Shown here piece by piece: positions 16,081 through 24,136 of a stretch of 64,000 nt of DNA. The notes below the pieces were generated by a model. That model did no database searches and was not told the origin of the DNA. It saw nothing but the letters and a program-made list of their open reading frames with translations. Positions within the stretch are counted from its first letter, which is position 1. The number at the start of each line of letters is the position of its first letter. Source of the stretch: Aliiroseovarius crassostreae (GTDB lineage Bacteria; Pseudomonadota; Alphaproteobacteria; Rhodobacterales; Rhodobacteraceae); assembly GCF_001307765.1 (NCBI RefSeq), contig NZ_LKBA01000006.1, positions 400,001 to 464,000 on the forward strand, written 5' to 3'. The position numbers were made by a program, and so were the translations under genes.

Positions 16081-16141
16081 TTGTTTATCCCGAGTTTATC
16101 CCGAAGCGCCCAAAACATTGACATCTCTTGCCGCGTTTCGG
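16081..16141. repeat. family-A repeat (partial)
   Basis: Contains TTTATCCCGAAGCGCCCA and ACATTGACATCTCTTGCCG, aligning closely with the copy at 12051-12120, and then CGTTTCGG. It lies 50 bp before the barrel gene and may carry part of its promoter. Confidence 0.65.
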
Positions 16142-16191
16142 CTGTCCCCCCCTCTGGGAAAGGCCGGACCGCTTTAGGAAAGGATCAGACC

Positions 16192-16773
16192 ATGTTCAAA
16201 ACGATTTCCTGTTTTTCAATTATAGCACTTATGGCTGGCGGCAGCGCCCATGCGGGCAATCCCAGCCCCGCCCCTGCGCCCCAACCGGTTTACGTGACCC
16301 CGGCCCCACCCCCCTCGGTCGACTGGACCGGCGGGTATATCGGCGCAGAAATTGGCTATGGCGATATTGGCACAAATGCTCCCGGCGCAAATGGGGACGG
16401 GCTGATCGGCGGGATCATCGCCGGGTATGATTACGATTTCGGCACCTGGGTGGCCGGGCTTGGCATTGATTATGACGTCACCGATATCGATATCGGCGAC
16501 GAGGCCAATCTGGAGCACGTCCTGCGCCTCAAGGCCCGTGGCGGACCCAAGCTGGGGCGGGGGCTGGCCTATCTCACCGGCGGTTATGCCCACACGTCCC
16601 TTGAGGATCGGGACGACAGCGGATATTTCATCGGTCTTGGATATGAACACCGCATGACCGACAATTTCAGCGTCGGGGCTGAGCTTCTGTATCACGAATT
16701 CTCGGATTTTGACGGATCCGGCGTGGATGTGGATGCCACCACCATCCAGCTGCGCGCCAGCTATCGGTTCTGA
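16192..16773 (+). CDS. outer-membrane beta-barrel protein (Opa/OmpA-like porin family)
   Basis: A 193-residue protein with an N-terminal signal peptide (MFKTISCFSIIALMAGGSAHA, cut about residue 21). A Pro-rich linker (PSPAPAPQPVYVTPAPPP) follows, then the surface-antigen barrel opening DWTGGYIGAEIGYG, glycine-rich strands and a C-terminal aromatic strand ending RASYRF. This is the usual outer-membrane insertion signal. AGGAAAGGATC precedes the ATG. It is likely a small eight-stranded structural barrel; the exact role is unknown. Confidence 0.88.
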   Translation: MFKTISCFSIIALMAGGSAHAGNPSPAPAPQPVYVTPAPPPSVDWTGGYIGAEIGYGDIGTNAPGANGDGLIGGIIAGYDYDFGTWVAGLGIDYDVTDIDIGDEANLEHVLRLKARGGPKLGRGLAYLTGGYAHTSLEDRDDSGYFIGLGYEHRMTDNFSVGAELLYHEFSDFDGSGVDVDATTIQLRASYRF

Positions 16774-16780
16774 TCTGGTC

Positions 16781-16829
16781 AAAGCGTTTCGGGGTCACGC
16801 GCCTGACACCTGATGTCGCGGCGCTTTAA
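16781..16829. repeat. family-A repeat (short, end-only copy)
   Basis: It begins AAAGCGTTTCGGGG and ends GCGCTTTAAA, about 49 bp, as if the interior of the 114-bp unit had been lost. It follows the barrel gene directly and precedes the bidirectional terminator. Confidence 0.5.
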
Positions 16830-16834
16830 ACGCC

Positions 16835-16862
16835 AAACGCCCGGGATAGGTCCCGGGCGTTT
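16835..16862. terminator. bidirectional terminator
   Basis: A perfect 12-bp stem, AAACGCCCGGGA / TCCCGGGCGTTT, with loop TAGG. It lies between the plus-strand barrel gene and the minus-strand acyl-CoA synthetase gene and can serve both. Confidence 0.85.
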
Positions 16863-16889
16863 GCAGTGACTTTCTTTGTGGACTGCGCG

Positions 16890-18782
16890 TCATTCCATCC
16901 ATTCATAGGGTCGGGTGAACTCCCCCAGAACATGGGAAATCGCTTCGTAATCCACCTCACCGCGGGCTTTGAGGCGGGCCACAAGACCGCGTTTCTTGTC
17001 GTCGATCACCTCAGCCACGAACGCTTCATGCCCAGCCTCAGAAAGGGCCTGATCATAGATCCGGGCAATAGCCTTTTTACGCAGATCCGGTTTGAACACC
17101 TTGCCCACGGCGGTTTTCGGCAGCTCGTCCAGGATCTCGATATATTTCGGCAGGGCAGCCTTTTCATGGATATGGGCCTTGGCATAGGCGCGCAGCTCTT
17201 CCGGGGTGGTAGAGCCCCCTGCAACCAGTTCCACATAAGCGCAAGGCAGTTCACCCGCATAACTGTCAGGCTGGCCAATGGCGCCCACCATGGCAATGGC
17301 CTCATGCCCGGCCAAACATTCCTCGATCTCGGCCGGGTCGATATTGTGACCACCGCGAATGATCAGATCCTTGGCGCGGCCGGTGATCCACAGATAGCCA
17401 TCTTCGTCCAGACGCCCGAGGTCGCCGGTGCGCATATAGGTGCCGTCCGCGAACATGCCGGCATTCTTTTCGGCCTCGGTATAGGTATTGCCGGTGAACA
17501 CACCGGGGTTGGTCAGGCAGATCTCGCCCACCTCATCCACACCATGTTCCTTCAGGATCGTGCCGCTTTCATCGCAGCTGAGGATCTTGATGTCGGTATA
17601 GGGGAACGGCACCCCGACCGACCCCACCTTCTTGGCCCCGGTCGGAGGGTTGCACGACACCAGACAGGTGGCCTCGGTCAGACCATACCCTTCGACGATG
17701 TTCACACCGGTCGCGTCAACAAAGCGGTTGTAAAGCTCGATCGGCAAGGGGGCAGATCCCGAAAACGCCGTCTTCAGCGTTGACACATCCGCATCCACCG
17801 GGCGCTGCATCAGCGCGGCAAAGGCCGTTGGAACCGAAATCATGAAGGTGACCTTGTAGCGTTCAATCAGCTTCCAGAAATTGTCAAACACGCCGTCACC
17901 GCGATACCCCGCCGGGGTCGGATGCACAAAATGCGCGCCGGACATCAGGCAGGCCATCCAGATCACGTGGACCGCGAAGACGTGGAACAGCGGCAGCGGG
18001 CACATGATCACATCTTCTTCGTTGAACAGAAGATTGGCCCCCAACCAGCCATTATAGACCATGCCCGAGTTTTTATGCTGCGCCACTTTCGGCGTGCCGG
18101 TCGTGCCGCCGGTATGGAAATAGGCCGCCACGCGATCCTCGTCGCTATCGGAAAAGTCCAGAACCTTGTTCTGCTTGGCCATCTCGGCATTGAAATTCAG
18201 CACGCGGGCATTGTGTTTCACCGGCACTTTCGGGCGGATGAGTGGCACAATCCAGCTTTTCGGCGGCTTGAGATAGCGGTTGAGGTCAATTTCCAGCACC
18301 GTTTTCACATTGGGCGCCATCGCCACGGCTTCATTGGCAAGCTGGGCGACCTCGGCCTTGGGAAAGGCCCGTAGTGTGACCAGCACCTTGGCATTGGTTT
18401 CACGCAGGATGCCCGCCACCTGCTCGGCATCCAAAAGCGGGTTGATCGGGTTCACGATCCCCGCAATCCCGCCCCCCATCAGCGCATACATCGTCTCGTT
18501 CGAGTTGGGCAGCAGATAGGCGATCACATCATTTTCACCAATCCCCAGCGACCGAAACAGGTTTGCCGCCTGACAGGACCGCTCCAGCATCTCACGCCAG
18601 GTCACGGTCTCCTTCGGATCCGCCGCCCCGGATGTCAGCTGAAACGACACGGCCGGACGGTTCGGGAATTTCTTCGCCGTGCGTTCCAGCATCTGGTAAA
18701 GCGACTTTGGCGTGTCGCGTGCCTCCCATGTCATTTCGGCCTCAACCGCGTTCCGGTCAATCATCGAGCCAAAATCATACAT
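16890..18782 (-). CDS. AMP-dependent acyl-CoA synthetase
   Basis: A 630-residue ANL-superfamily enzyme that activates a carboxylic acid as acyl-AMP and then acyl-CoA. The P-loop-like motif is HTGGTTGTPK; further motifs are VEGYGLTEATC, the adenylate-binding YMRTGDLGRLDEDGYLWITGRAKDLIIRGG, and a C-terminal catalytic lysine in PKTAVGKVFKPDLR. Length and motifs suggest a long- or medium-chain fatty-acid or aryl-acid substrate, which cannot be resolved. It is monocistronic, ending at a terminator. Confidence 0.9.
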   Translation of the reverse strand: MYDFGSMIDRNAVEAEMTWEARDTPKSLYQMLERTAKKFPNRPAVSFQLTSGAADPKETVTWREMLERSCQAANLFRSLGIGENDVIAYLLPNSNETMYALMGGGIAGIVNPINPLLDAEQVAGILRETNAKVLVTLRAFPKAEVAQLANEAVAMAPNVKTVLEIDLNRYLKPPKSWIVPLIRPKVPVKHNARVLNFNAEMAKQNKVLDFSDSDEDRVAAYFHTGGTTGTPKVAQHKNSGMVYNGWLGANLLFNEEDVIMCPLPLFHVFAVHVIWMACLMSGAHFVHPTPAGYRGDGVFDNFWKLIERYKVTFMISVPTAFAALMQRPVDADVSTLKTAFSGSAPLPIELYNRFVDATGVNIVEGYGLTEATCLVSCNPPTGAKKVGSVGVPFPYTDIKILSCDESGTILKEHGVDEVGEICLTNPGVFTGNTYTEAEKNAGMFADGTYMRTGDLGRLDEDGYLWITGRAKDLIIRGGHNIDPAEIEECLAGHEAIAMVGAIGQPDSYAGELPCAYVELVAGGSTTPEELRAYAKAHIHEKAALPKYIEILDELPKTAVGKVFKPDLRKKAIARIYDQALSEAGHEAFVAEVIDDKKRGLVARLKARGEVDYEAISHVLGEFTRPYEWME

Positions 18783-18900
18783 TCTTCTTCCTCCCGCGCC
18801 CTTTCATGTGGGTCGTCTGATCCGAAAAGAATGATCTTAAACGTGAGACCGGGCAAGGGGAACCTGACGCGCAAGAAAAGTGCAGTTGCGTCACTTCATA

Positions 18901-18950
18901 AAAACAACGAAAAAAACGAAAAACGGACCGATCCCGGAGGGTCGATCCGT
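18901..18950 (-). terminator. terminator for the ABC exporter gene
   Basis: A hairpin at 18923-18950 (ACGGACCGATCC / GGGTCGATCCGT with one mismatch and one wobble, loop CGGA). It is followed on the minus strand by a T-rich tract (complement of 18901-18922). A family-A repeat lies between the gene end and this site, so it is within the transcript. The rest of the 18783-19103 gap holds no supported gene. Confidence 0.75.
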
Positions 18951-18980
18951 TTCTTAACGTGTTTGCAATAGCTTACCTTG

Positions 18981-19093
18981 AAGCGTTTCAGTTTTAACCT
19001 GGCACAGGGGAAAACCGAAACGCCGCAAAAGCTATCAATGTCGTGGGCGTTACGGAAGAAACATATGTCTCAAGTTTATCCTGAAACGCTTTA
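18981..19093. repeat. family-A repeat, full-length (about 113 bp)
   Basis: Ends are AAGCGTTTCAG on the left and CTGAAACGCTTTA on the right, an inverted pair. The interior contains ACCGAAACGCC and, in reverse, the ATCAATGTCGTGGGCGTT core also found at 12085-12110. The right half aligns well with the 54608-54721 copy (CAAGTT-ATCC-GAAACGCTTTA). The size and terminal inverted repeats are MITE-like. Confidence 0.75.
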
Positions 19094-19103
19094 GGTCAGA
19101 CCC

Positions 19104-20903
19104 TCAGGCCCCGCCTTCCGTGAATTGCAGCTTGGCCAGACGCGCATAAAGTCCGCCCCCCTCGACCAGCTCATCATGGGTGCCCTGGGCCACAATCCGC
19201 CCCTCTTCGAACACCACAATCCGGTCCGCCTTTTTCACCGTTGCCAGACGGTGGGCCACGATCAGCGTGGTGCGCCCCTGCGCCAGCTCATCCACCGCAG
19301 CCTGGACAAGACGCTCACTTTCGGCATCCAACGCCGAGGTCGCCTCATCCAGCAACAGAACCGGCGCGTCGCGCAGGATTGCACGGGCAATGGCGATGCG
19401 CTGCTTCTGTCCGCCTGACAGCATCACGCCGCGTTCACCCACATAGGTGTCATACCCGTCCGGCAGGCTGGTCAGGAACTCATGCGCCGCCGCCGCCCGG
19501 GCCGCCGCCTCCACCTCGGCATCACTTGCGTCGGGGCGGCCAAAGCGAATGTTTTCCCGCGCCGACGTGGCAAACACCACCGCATCCTGCGGCACCATGG
19601 CGATATATTTGCGGAAATCATCACGGCGCATGTCGCGCAGATCCACGCCATCCAACTCCACCGAGCCGGAGTCAGGATCATAAAACCGTTCCAGCAGCTG
19701 TATAATGGTTGACTTCCCGGCCCCGGACGGCCCCACAAGGGCCACGGTCTCACCGGGTTTCACCTCCAGCGTGATCCCTTCAAGAGCTGCGAAATGCGGC
19801 CGCGACGGATAGTGGAAAGTCACATCCTTGAACGAAATCGCCCCTTCGGGACGGGCAGAGATCAGCTTGGGCTCAGCCGGGTCCTGCACCTTGTCCTCGG
19901 CATTCAAAAGCTCAACCAGCCGCTCAGTGGCCCCCGCTGCCCGCTGCAGCTCCGACCAGATCTCGGACAGGGCGCCCACCGCGCCCGCCACCATGACCGA
20001 ATAGATCACAAACTGGACCAGCGCGCCGATCGACATCCCCCCGTCGGTCACATCATGCATCCCGATCCACAGGATCCCCACCACGCCTGAGAAGATCAGC
20101 GTGATCACGATCACCGTCATGATGGCCCGCGTCGTGATACGGATCCGCGCGCTGTCAAAACTTTCCTCGGTCAGGTCGGCAAACTCACGGCGGCTCAGAT
20201 CCTCATGGGTAAAGGCCTGCACAGTCTGCACCGACAAAAGCGATTCCGACGCATTGCCTGAACTTTTGGCGATCCATTCCTGGTTCTCACGCCCCAGATT
20301 GCGCAGGCGCCGCCCAAGGATGATGATCGGCACCACCACAATCGGCACCAAAAGCAGCACAAGCCCTGTCAGCTTGGCCGAGGTGAACAGCATCAGGATC
20401 AGACCACCCAGGAAAATGAACATATTGCGCAGGGCCACCGAAACCGACGATCCGATCACCGACAGGATCAGCGTGGTGTCGGTGGTGATCCGGCTCAGAA
20501 CCTCCCCGGTCATGATGCGTTCATAAAAGGCCGGGCTCATGCCCACCACGCGGTCAAACACCGCCTTGCGAATATCCGCAACAACCCGTTCGCCCAGACG
20601 CGTCACCAGATAATAGCGCAGCCCGGTGCCCAGCGCGAGCAACCCCGCCACCGCAAGGGCGGCTACGAAATACTTGTCCAGCAGATGTCCCGCGCCCCCG
20701 TCAGCGTCAAAACCATCCACCACCCGACGCACCGCAATCGGCAGGATCAGCGAAATCCCCGCCGTGAACACCAGCGCGGCAAACGCACCGAGGATCCACA
20801 GCTTATGCGGTGCCATGAAGGGCCACAGCCCACTCAACGCACCAATCCGCTTGGATTTCTCCCGCTTGTCGATATCCATACCGGCGTTCTGTCGTCTTGC
20901 CAT
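19104..20903 (-). CDS. ABC exporter, fused permease-ATPase (MsbA/ABCB-like)
   Basis: A 599-residue half-transporter. The N-terminal permease (about residues 20-320) has about six membrane segments, and the ATPase has Walker A GPSGAGKST, Q-loop VPQD, signature LSGGQ, Walker B VLLLDEATSALD and H-loop AHR. Such proteins flip or export lipids, lipid-linked molecules or drugs as homodimers in the inner membrane. GAGGGAGAG precedes the ATG at 20903; the frame is open further upstream but lacks a ribosome site. No adaptor genes are adjacent, so the cargo is unknown. Confidence 0.9.
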   Translation of the reverse strand: MARRQNAGMDIDKREKSKRIGALSGLWPFMAPHKLWILGAFAALVFTAGISLILPIAVRRVVDGFDADGGAGHLLDKYFVAALAVAGLLALGTGLRYYLVTRLGERVVADIRKAVFDRVVGMSPAFYERIMTGEVLSRITTDTTLILSVIGSSVSVALRNMFIFLGGLILMLFTSAKLTGLVLLLVPIVVVPIIILGRRLRNLGRENQEWIAKSSGNASESLLSVQTVQAFTHEDLSRREFADLTEESFDSARIRITTRAIMTVIVITLIFSGVVGILWIGMHDVTDGGMSIGALVQFVIYSVMVAGAVGALSEIWSELQRAAGATERLVELLNAEDKVQDPAEPKLISARPEGAISFKDVTFHYPSRPHFAALEGITLEVKPGETVALVGPSGAGKSTIIQLLERFYDPDSGSVELDGVDLRDMRRDDFRKYIAMVPQDAVVFATSARENIRFGRPDASDAEVEAAARAAAAHEFLTSLPDGYDTYVGERGVMLSGGQKQRIAIARAILRDAPVLLLDEATSALDAESERLVQAAVDELAQGRTTLIVAHRLATVKKADRIVVFEEGRIVAQGTHDELVEGGGLYARLAKLQFTEGGA

Positions 20904-21112
20904 GCGGCTCTCCCTCATCGGGGCAGAAATGCCCCCGGCTCTGGCGAGGAATAACGACCCTGCCGCGCGGGAACAAGAGGCCGGGCCGGAATTGACGCCG
21001 GAAACACCCTTCCCCAGCCCCCTTTCCCCTGATCCCACGACTGCCATGCCGCAAAACCGGATCCATCGGTTGCACCGCGGGGTTTGCCACAGGACATGAC
21101 CGCTTTCCCTTT

Positions 21113-21129
21113 GTAGCCCCGCGGGCTAC
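21113..21129 (+). promoter_or_regulatory. hairpin just before an RNA methyltransferase start
   Basis: GTAGCCC-CGC-GGGCTAC forms a 7-bp stem ending ten bases before the ATG at 21139. It occupies the place where a ribosome site would be expected, and none is visible. It may modulate translation or may simply lie at the promoter. Confidence 0.4.
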
Positions 21130-21138
21130 ACCAGCGCC

Positions 21139-22293
21139 ATGACACAGCAGCACCCCGCGAAAAACACCCGCCTCGACATCTTCCTTGTCGCCCCCCCCGG
21201 CCTTGAACAGGCCCTGCGGGGTGAGGCACTTTCTGCCGGGTTTTCCGCGCCAAAATGCGTGCCCGGCGGGGTGCAGTTTCAGGGGCGCTGGCAAGAGGTC
21301 TGGCGCGCGAACCTGACCTTGCGCGGCGCAACCCGTGTTCTGGTGCGCATCGACCAGTTTCCCGTGACCCACCTGTCGCAGCTCGACAAGCGCGCCCATC
21401 AGGTGGATTGGGCCGCAGTTTTGCCGCGCGGGATCCCGGTCCGGGTCGAAACCACCTGCCGGAAGTCGAAAATCTATCACGACCGCGCGGCCAGTGAACG
21501 CATTGAAAAGGCGCTGGTTGATGTGATCGGGGCGCAACTGCCTGACCGCGCCGAAGAGGCCGAGATCACGGTGAAGGTGCGGATTGAAAAGGACCTCTGC
21601 ACCATCAGCCTCGACAGCTCAGGCGAAAGCCTGCACAAGCGCGGCCACAAAACCGCCACCGGCAAGGCGCCGATGCGCGAAACCCTCGCCGCGCTGTTCC
21701 TGCGGGAGATGGGGTTTGACGGCAATCCGCCCGTGCTGGACCCGATGTGCGGCTCCGGCACATTTGTGATCGAGGCCGCAGAGTGGGCGGCGGGGCTGCT
21801 GCCGGGGCGCAGCCGCAGTTTTGCCTTCGAAAAACTTACAACTTTCGACTTTGAGACCTACCAAAAGTTGAAAGAACGCCCTGCGCGCCCCCTTATAAAC
21901 TTTAAAGTTTCCCCGCCGCAGTTCTTTGGCTCGGACCGCAACGCGGGTGCGGTTGAGAACAGTCGCAAGAACGCAGACAGCGCGGGGGTGGCGGCGCTCA
22001 CCCAGTTCACCCACGCCGCGATCAGCGATCTTCAACGCCCTGACTGTGATCCGGGCATCGTTATTGTGAACCCGCCCTATGGCGAACGAATTGGCGATAA
22101 AAAACAACTCTTTGCGTTGCATGGCCGACTGGGTCAGGTGCTGCAAGAGCGGTTTTCCGGCTGGCGTGTGGGCCTCATTACCTCGGATGGGGGGCTGGCA
22201 AAAGCCACCAAACTGCCGCTCCTGCCCCCCGGCCCGCCCGTGGATCACGGCGGCCTGCGGGTCAAACTTTACCAGACGGATCCGCTGCCCTGA
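21139..22293 (+). CDS. THUMP-domain class I SAM-dependent RNA methyltransferase (RlmL-like)
   Basis: A 384-residue protein with an N-terminal THUMP/ferredoxin-like RNA-binding part (about 1-160) and a C-terminal Rossmann methyltransferase. The SAM loop is DPMCGSGTFVIEAA, and the catalytic motif IV is NPPYG (in IVIVNPPYGERIG), typical of N2-guanine methylation of 23S rRNA by RlmL-type enzymes. It lacks the second RlmK domain. It is divergent from the ABC exporter. The start at 21139 follows a hairpin rather than a clear ribosome site. Confidence 0.88.
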   Translation: MTQQHPAKNTRLDIFLVAPPGLEQALRGEALSAGFSAPKCVPGGVQFQGRWQEVWRANLTLRGATRVLVRIDQFPVTHLSQLDKRAHQVDWAAVLPRGIPVRVETTCRKSKIYHDRAASERIEKALVDVIGAQLPDRAEEAEITVKVRIEKDLCTISLDSSGESLHKRGHKTATGKAPMRETLAALFLREMGFDGNPPVLDPMCGSGTFVIEAAEWAAGLLPGRSRSFAFEKLTTFDFETYQKLKERPARPLINFKVSPPQFFGSDRNAGAVENSRKNADSAGVAALTQFTHAAISDLQRPDCDPGIVIVNPPYGERIGDKKQLFALHGRLGQVLQERFSGWRVGLITSDGGLAKATKLPLLPPGPPVDHGGLRVKLYQTDPLP

Positions 22294-22305
22294 TCTGATC
22301 GGGAC

Positions 22306-22695
22306 TCACGCGCCCTTCGGCAAAATATCTCTCTCTTCCAAGACCTTACGCGCAATGCGAAAACACTCCACCCCCTGCGGCACGCCGCAATAGATCGCAA
22401 TCACATGGATCGCGGCACGGATTTCTTCGAAGCTGACGCCATTGTTGATCGCGCCATTCAGATGCAGTTCCCATTCGTGCATCTTGCCCAGCGCGCCAAT
22501 CATCGACAGGTTCATGAGCGAGCGCGTTTTCGCGTCAATCGCCTCATCCCCCCAGCCAAAACCCCAGCACCACGCGGTCATCGCCTCCTGGAACGGACGA
22601 GAGAACTCATCCGCTGCTGCCAGATTTTTCTCAACATATTCAGCACCTAAGGTCGCTTTTCGCTTGGCCATCCCGGCCTTGAACAGATCATCCAT
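22306..22695 (-). CDS. carboxymuconolactone decarboxylase (CMD/AhpD-like) family protein
   Basis: A 129-residue all-helical CMD-family protein with NLSMIGALGKMHEWELHLNGAINNGVSFEEIRAAIHVIAIYCGVPQGVECFRIA. It has no CxxC peroxidase motif, so it resembles gamma-CMD rather than AhpD. It lies downstream of the GntR gene on the same strand and next to a divergent oxidative catabolic operon, so it probably acts in that pathway. The substrate is unknown. Confidence 0.87.
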   Translation of the reverse strand: MDDLFKAGMAKRKATLGAEYVEKNLAAADEFSRPFQEAMTAWCWGFGWGDEAIDAKTRSLMNLSMIGALGKMHEWELHLNGAINNGVSFEEIRAAIHVIAIYCGVPQGVECFRIARKVLEERDILPKGA

Positions 22696-22734
22696 TATTG
22701 GTCCTTTCAGGAAATTTGGAAACCGCAGCGGCGC

Positions 22735-23433
22735 TCATTCCAGCCCTGCCTCGGTCCCCTGTTCTGTCTCAGCCAAGAGCCGTTCCGCAATTTCGGTGGT
22801 GTCATCCAGATGTTGGTTGACAGCCCTGCGCGCCGCCTGCGGATCCCCCGAGGTAATGGCATCACAAATCGCCTGCATATGCTCCGCGCCCGACCGCACC
22901 CGGTCGGTTGAGGACAATGTCATCATCCGCAACCGGGAGATCCGCCCATTCAGTCGCTGCACGATTTCCCACGCAATGTGATGCCCGGCCCCCTGGAAAA
23001 TCTCGGAGTAGAAATCTGCAGAGGCCCGAAACAGATTGCCCGGCTCGCCCCCCCGTTCCCGCTGCAACCGCACCAAAGCAGCACAGAGGGTCTTGGCCCG
23101 CTCGGGCGTAATCCGACGCGCACAACTCTCGGCGGCAGCAGTTTCCAGCATTCGGCGGATGTCATAGATCTGGCGCGCATCATCGCGGCTCATCCTGGCT
23201 ACAATCGGGCCGCGTCCGGGCAGGATCTCCACCAGCCCTTCCGCCTCAAGATACCGAATTGTTTCACGAATTACGGTTCGACTGACCCCTAACTGATCAC
23301 ATAACGGGCGCTCGACCAGGCGGTCACCCGGCTTGAAATGCCCCTCGATGATCGCATCCCGCACCCGCTCCTGCACCATGTCACGCAGGGTTTTGGGGGG
23401 CTGTTCAATCGGTGAAAGTGTCGGTTTGGTCAT
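22735..23433 (-). CDS. GntR-family transcriptional regulator (FCD type)
   Basis: A 232-residue regulator with an N-terminal winged HTH (RDAIIEGHFKPGDRLVERPLCDQLGVSRTVIRETIRYLEAEGLVEILPGRG) and a C-terminal helical FCD ligand domain. The FCD pattern includes RRMLETAAAESCARR and metal-binding-like histidines near the end. It is divergent from the DUF1185-hydrolase-monooxygenase operon, and a palindrome ATGGTATACCAT lies between them. It probably represses the operon until a pathway acid binds. Confidence 0.92.
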   Translation of the reverse strand: MTKPTLSPIEQPPKTLRDMVQERVRDAIIEGHFKPGDRLVERPLCDQLGVSRTVIRETIRYLEAEGLVEILPGRGPIVARMSRDDARQIYDIRRMLETAAAESCARRITPERAKTLCAALVRLQRERGGEPGNLFRASADFYSEIFQGAGHHIAWEIVQRLNGRISRLRMMTLSSTDRVRSGAEHMQAICDAITSGDPQAARRAVNQHLDDTTEIAERLLAETEQGTEAGLE

Positions 23434-23490
23434 GGGTCTCCCTTAGCAGTGACACGCATTTCAGGCAAGAGCATATTGACTGACTGCATT

Positions 23491-23502
23491 ATGGTATACC
23501 AT
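23491..23502. promoter_or_regulatory. GntR operator candidate
   Basis: ATGGTATACCAT is a perfect 12-bp palindrome of the TGGTnTACCA type bound by many FCD GntR regulators. It lies between the regulator and the divergent catabolic operon. TTGACT at 23476-23481 upstream could be a -35 element. Confidence 0.65.
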
Positions 23503-23533
23503 GATACTGATATCGAATCGAGAAAGGCCGCCC

Positions 23534-24136
23534 ATGCCCGCAGAAATCCGCAAAACACTGCTCCATATTGAAGACACGCTGATCGAAGGGGGCAAACCCG
23601 CCGCGACCCCTCTCAGGATGATTGCCGCCATTGCCGTGATCAAAAACCCCTGGGCCGGGCAAGGGTTTACCGAGGATTTGCGTCCCGCAATCCATGACTG
23701 TGCGCCGGGGCTGGGCAAGCTCCTGACAGATATGGTGCTGGACGCGGCAGGGGGTGGCGACAAGGTCGAGGGTTATGGCAAGGCCGCCATTGTCGGCATG
23801 AATGGAGAGGTCGAACATGCCTCTGCGCTGATCCACACCCTTCGTTTCGGCAACCACTATCGCGAAGCCGTCGGGGCAAAATCCTATCTGGCCTTTACCA
23901 ACACCCGCGGCCCGGCCAACGCTCCGCTGCAAATTCCACTGATGGACAAAAACGATGGCGGCCGGCGCAGCCATTACCTGACCATCGCCCTGCAGGTGGC
24001 GGATGCGCCCGGAGCCGATGAAATTGTTGTGGCGCTTGGGGCCTCGATCGGTGGGCGCCCGCACCACCGCATTGGTGATCGCTATCAGGATCTGAAGGAA
24101 TTGGGGCATGACCTCGACAATCCTGCCGCCGTATAA
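23534..24136 (+). CDS. DUF1185 'amino acid synthesis' family protein
   Basis: A 200-residue protein beginning MPAEIRKTLLHIEDTLIEGGKP with RMIAAIAVIKNPWAGQGF and a C-terminal GRPHHRIGDRYQDLKELGHDLD, the DUF1185 pattern. The family's biochemical role is not settled despite its name. It is the first gene of the operon controlled by the divergent GntR protein. The ATG at 23534 is favoured. Its end overlaps the hydrolase gene by 29 bp. Confidence 0.82.
   Translation: MPAEIRKTLLHIEDTLIEGGKPAATPLRMIAAIAVIKNPWAGQGFTEDLRPAIHDCAPGLGKLLTDMVLDAAGGGDKVEGYGKAAIVGMNGEVEHASALIHTLRFGNHYREAVGAKSYLAFTNTRGPANAPLQIPLMDKNDGGRRSHYLTIALQVADAPGADEIVVALGASIGGRPHHRIGDRYQDLKELGHDLDNPAAV

Noticed and set aside
15964-16191. 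N-terminal extension of the outer-membrane barrel gene
   Set aside because: The extension has no signal-like character and would bury the clear signal peptide that begins at 16192, where a ribosome site is present.
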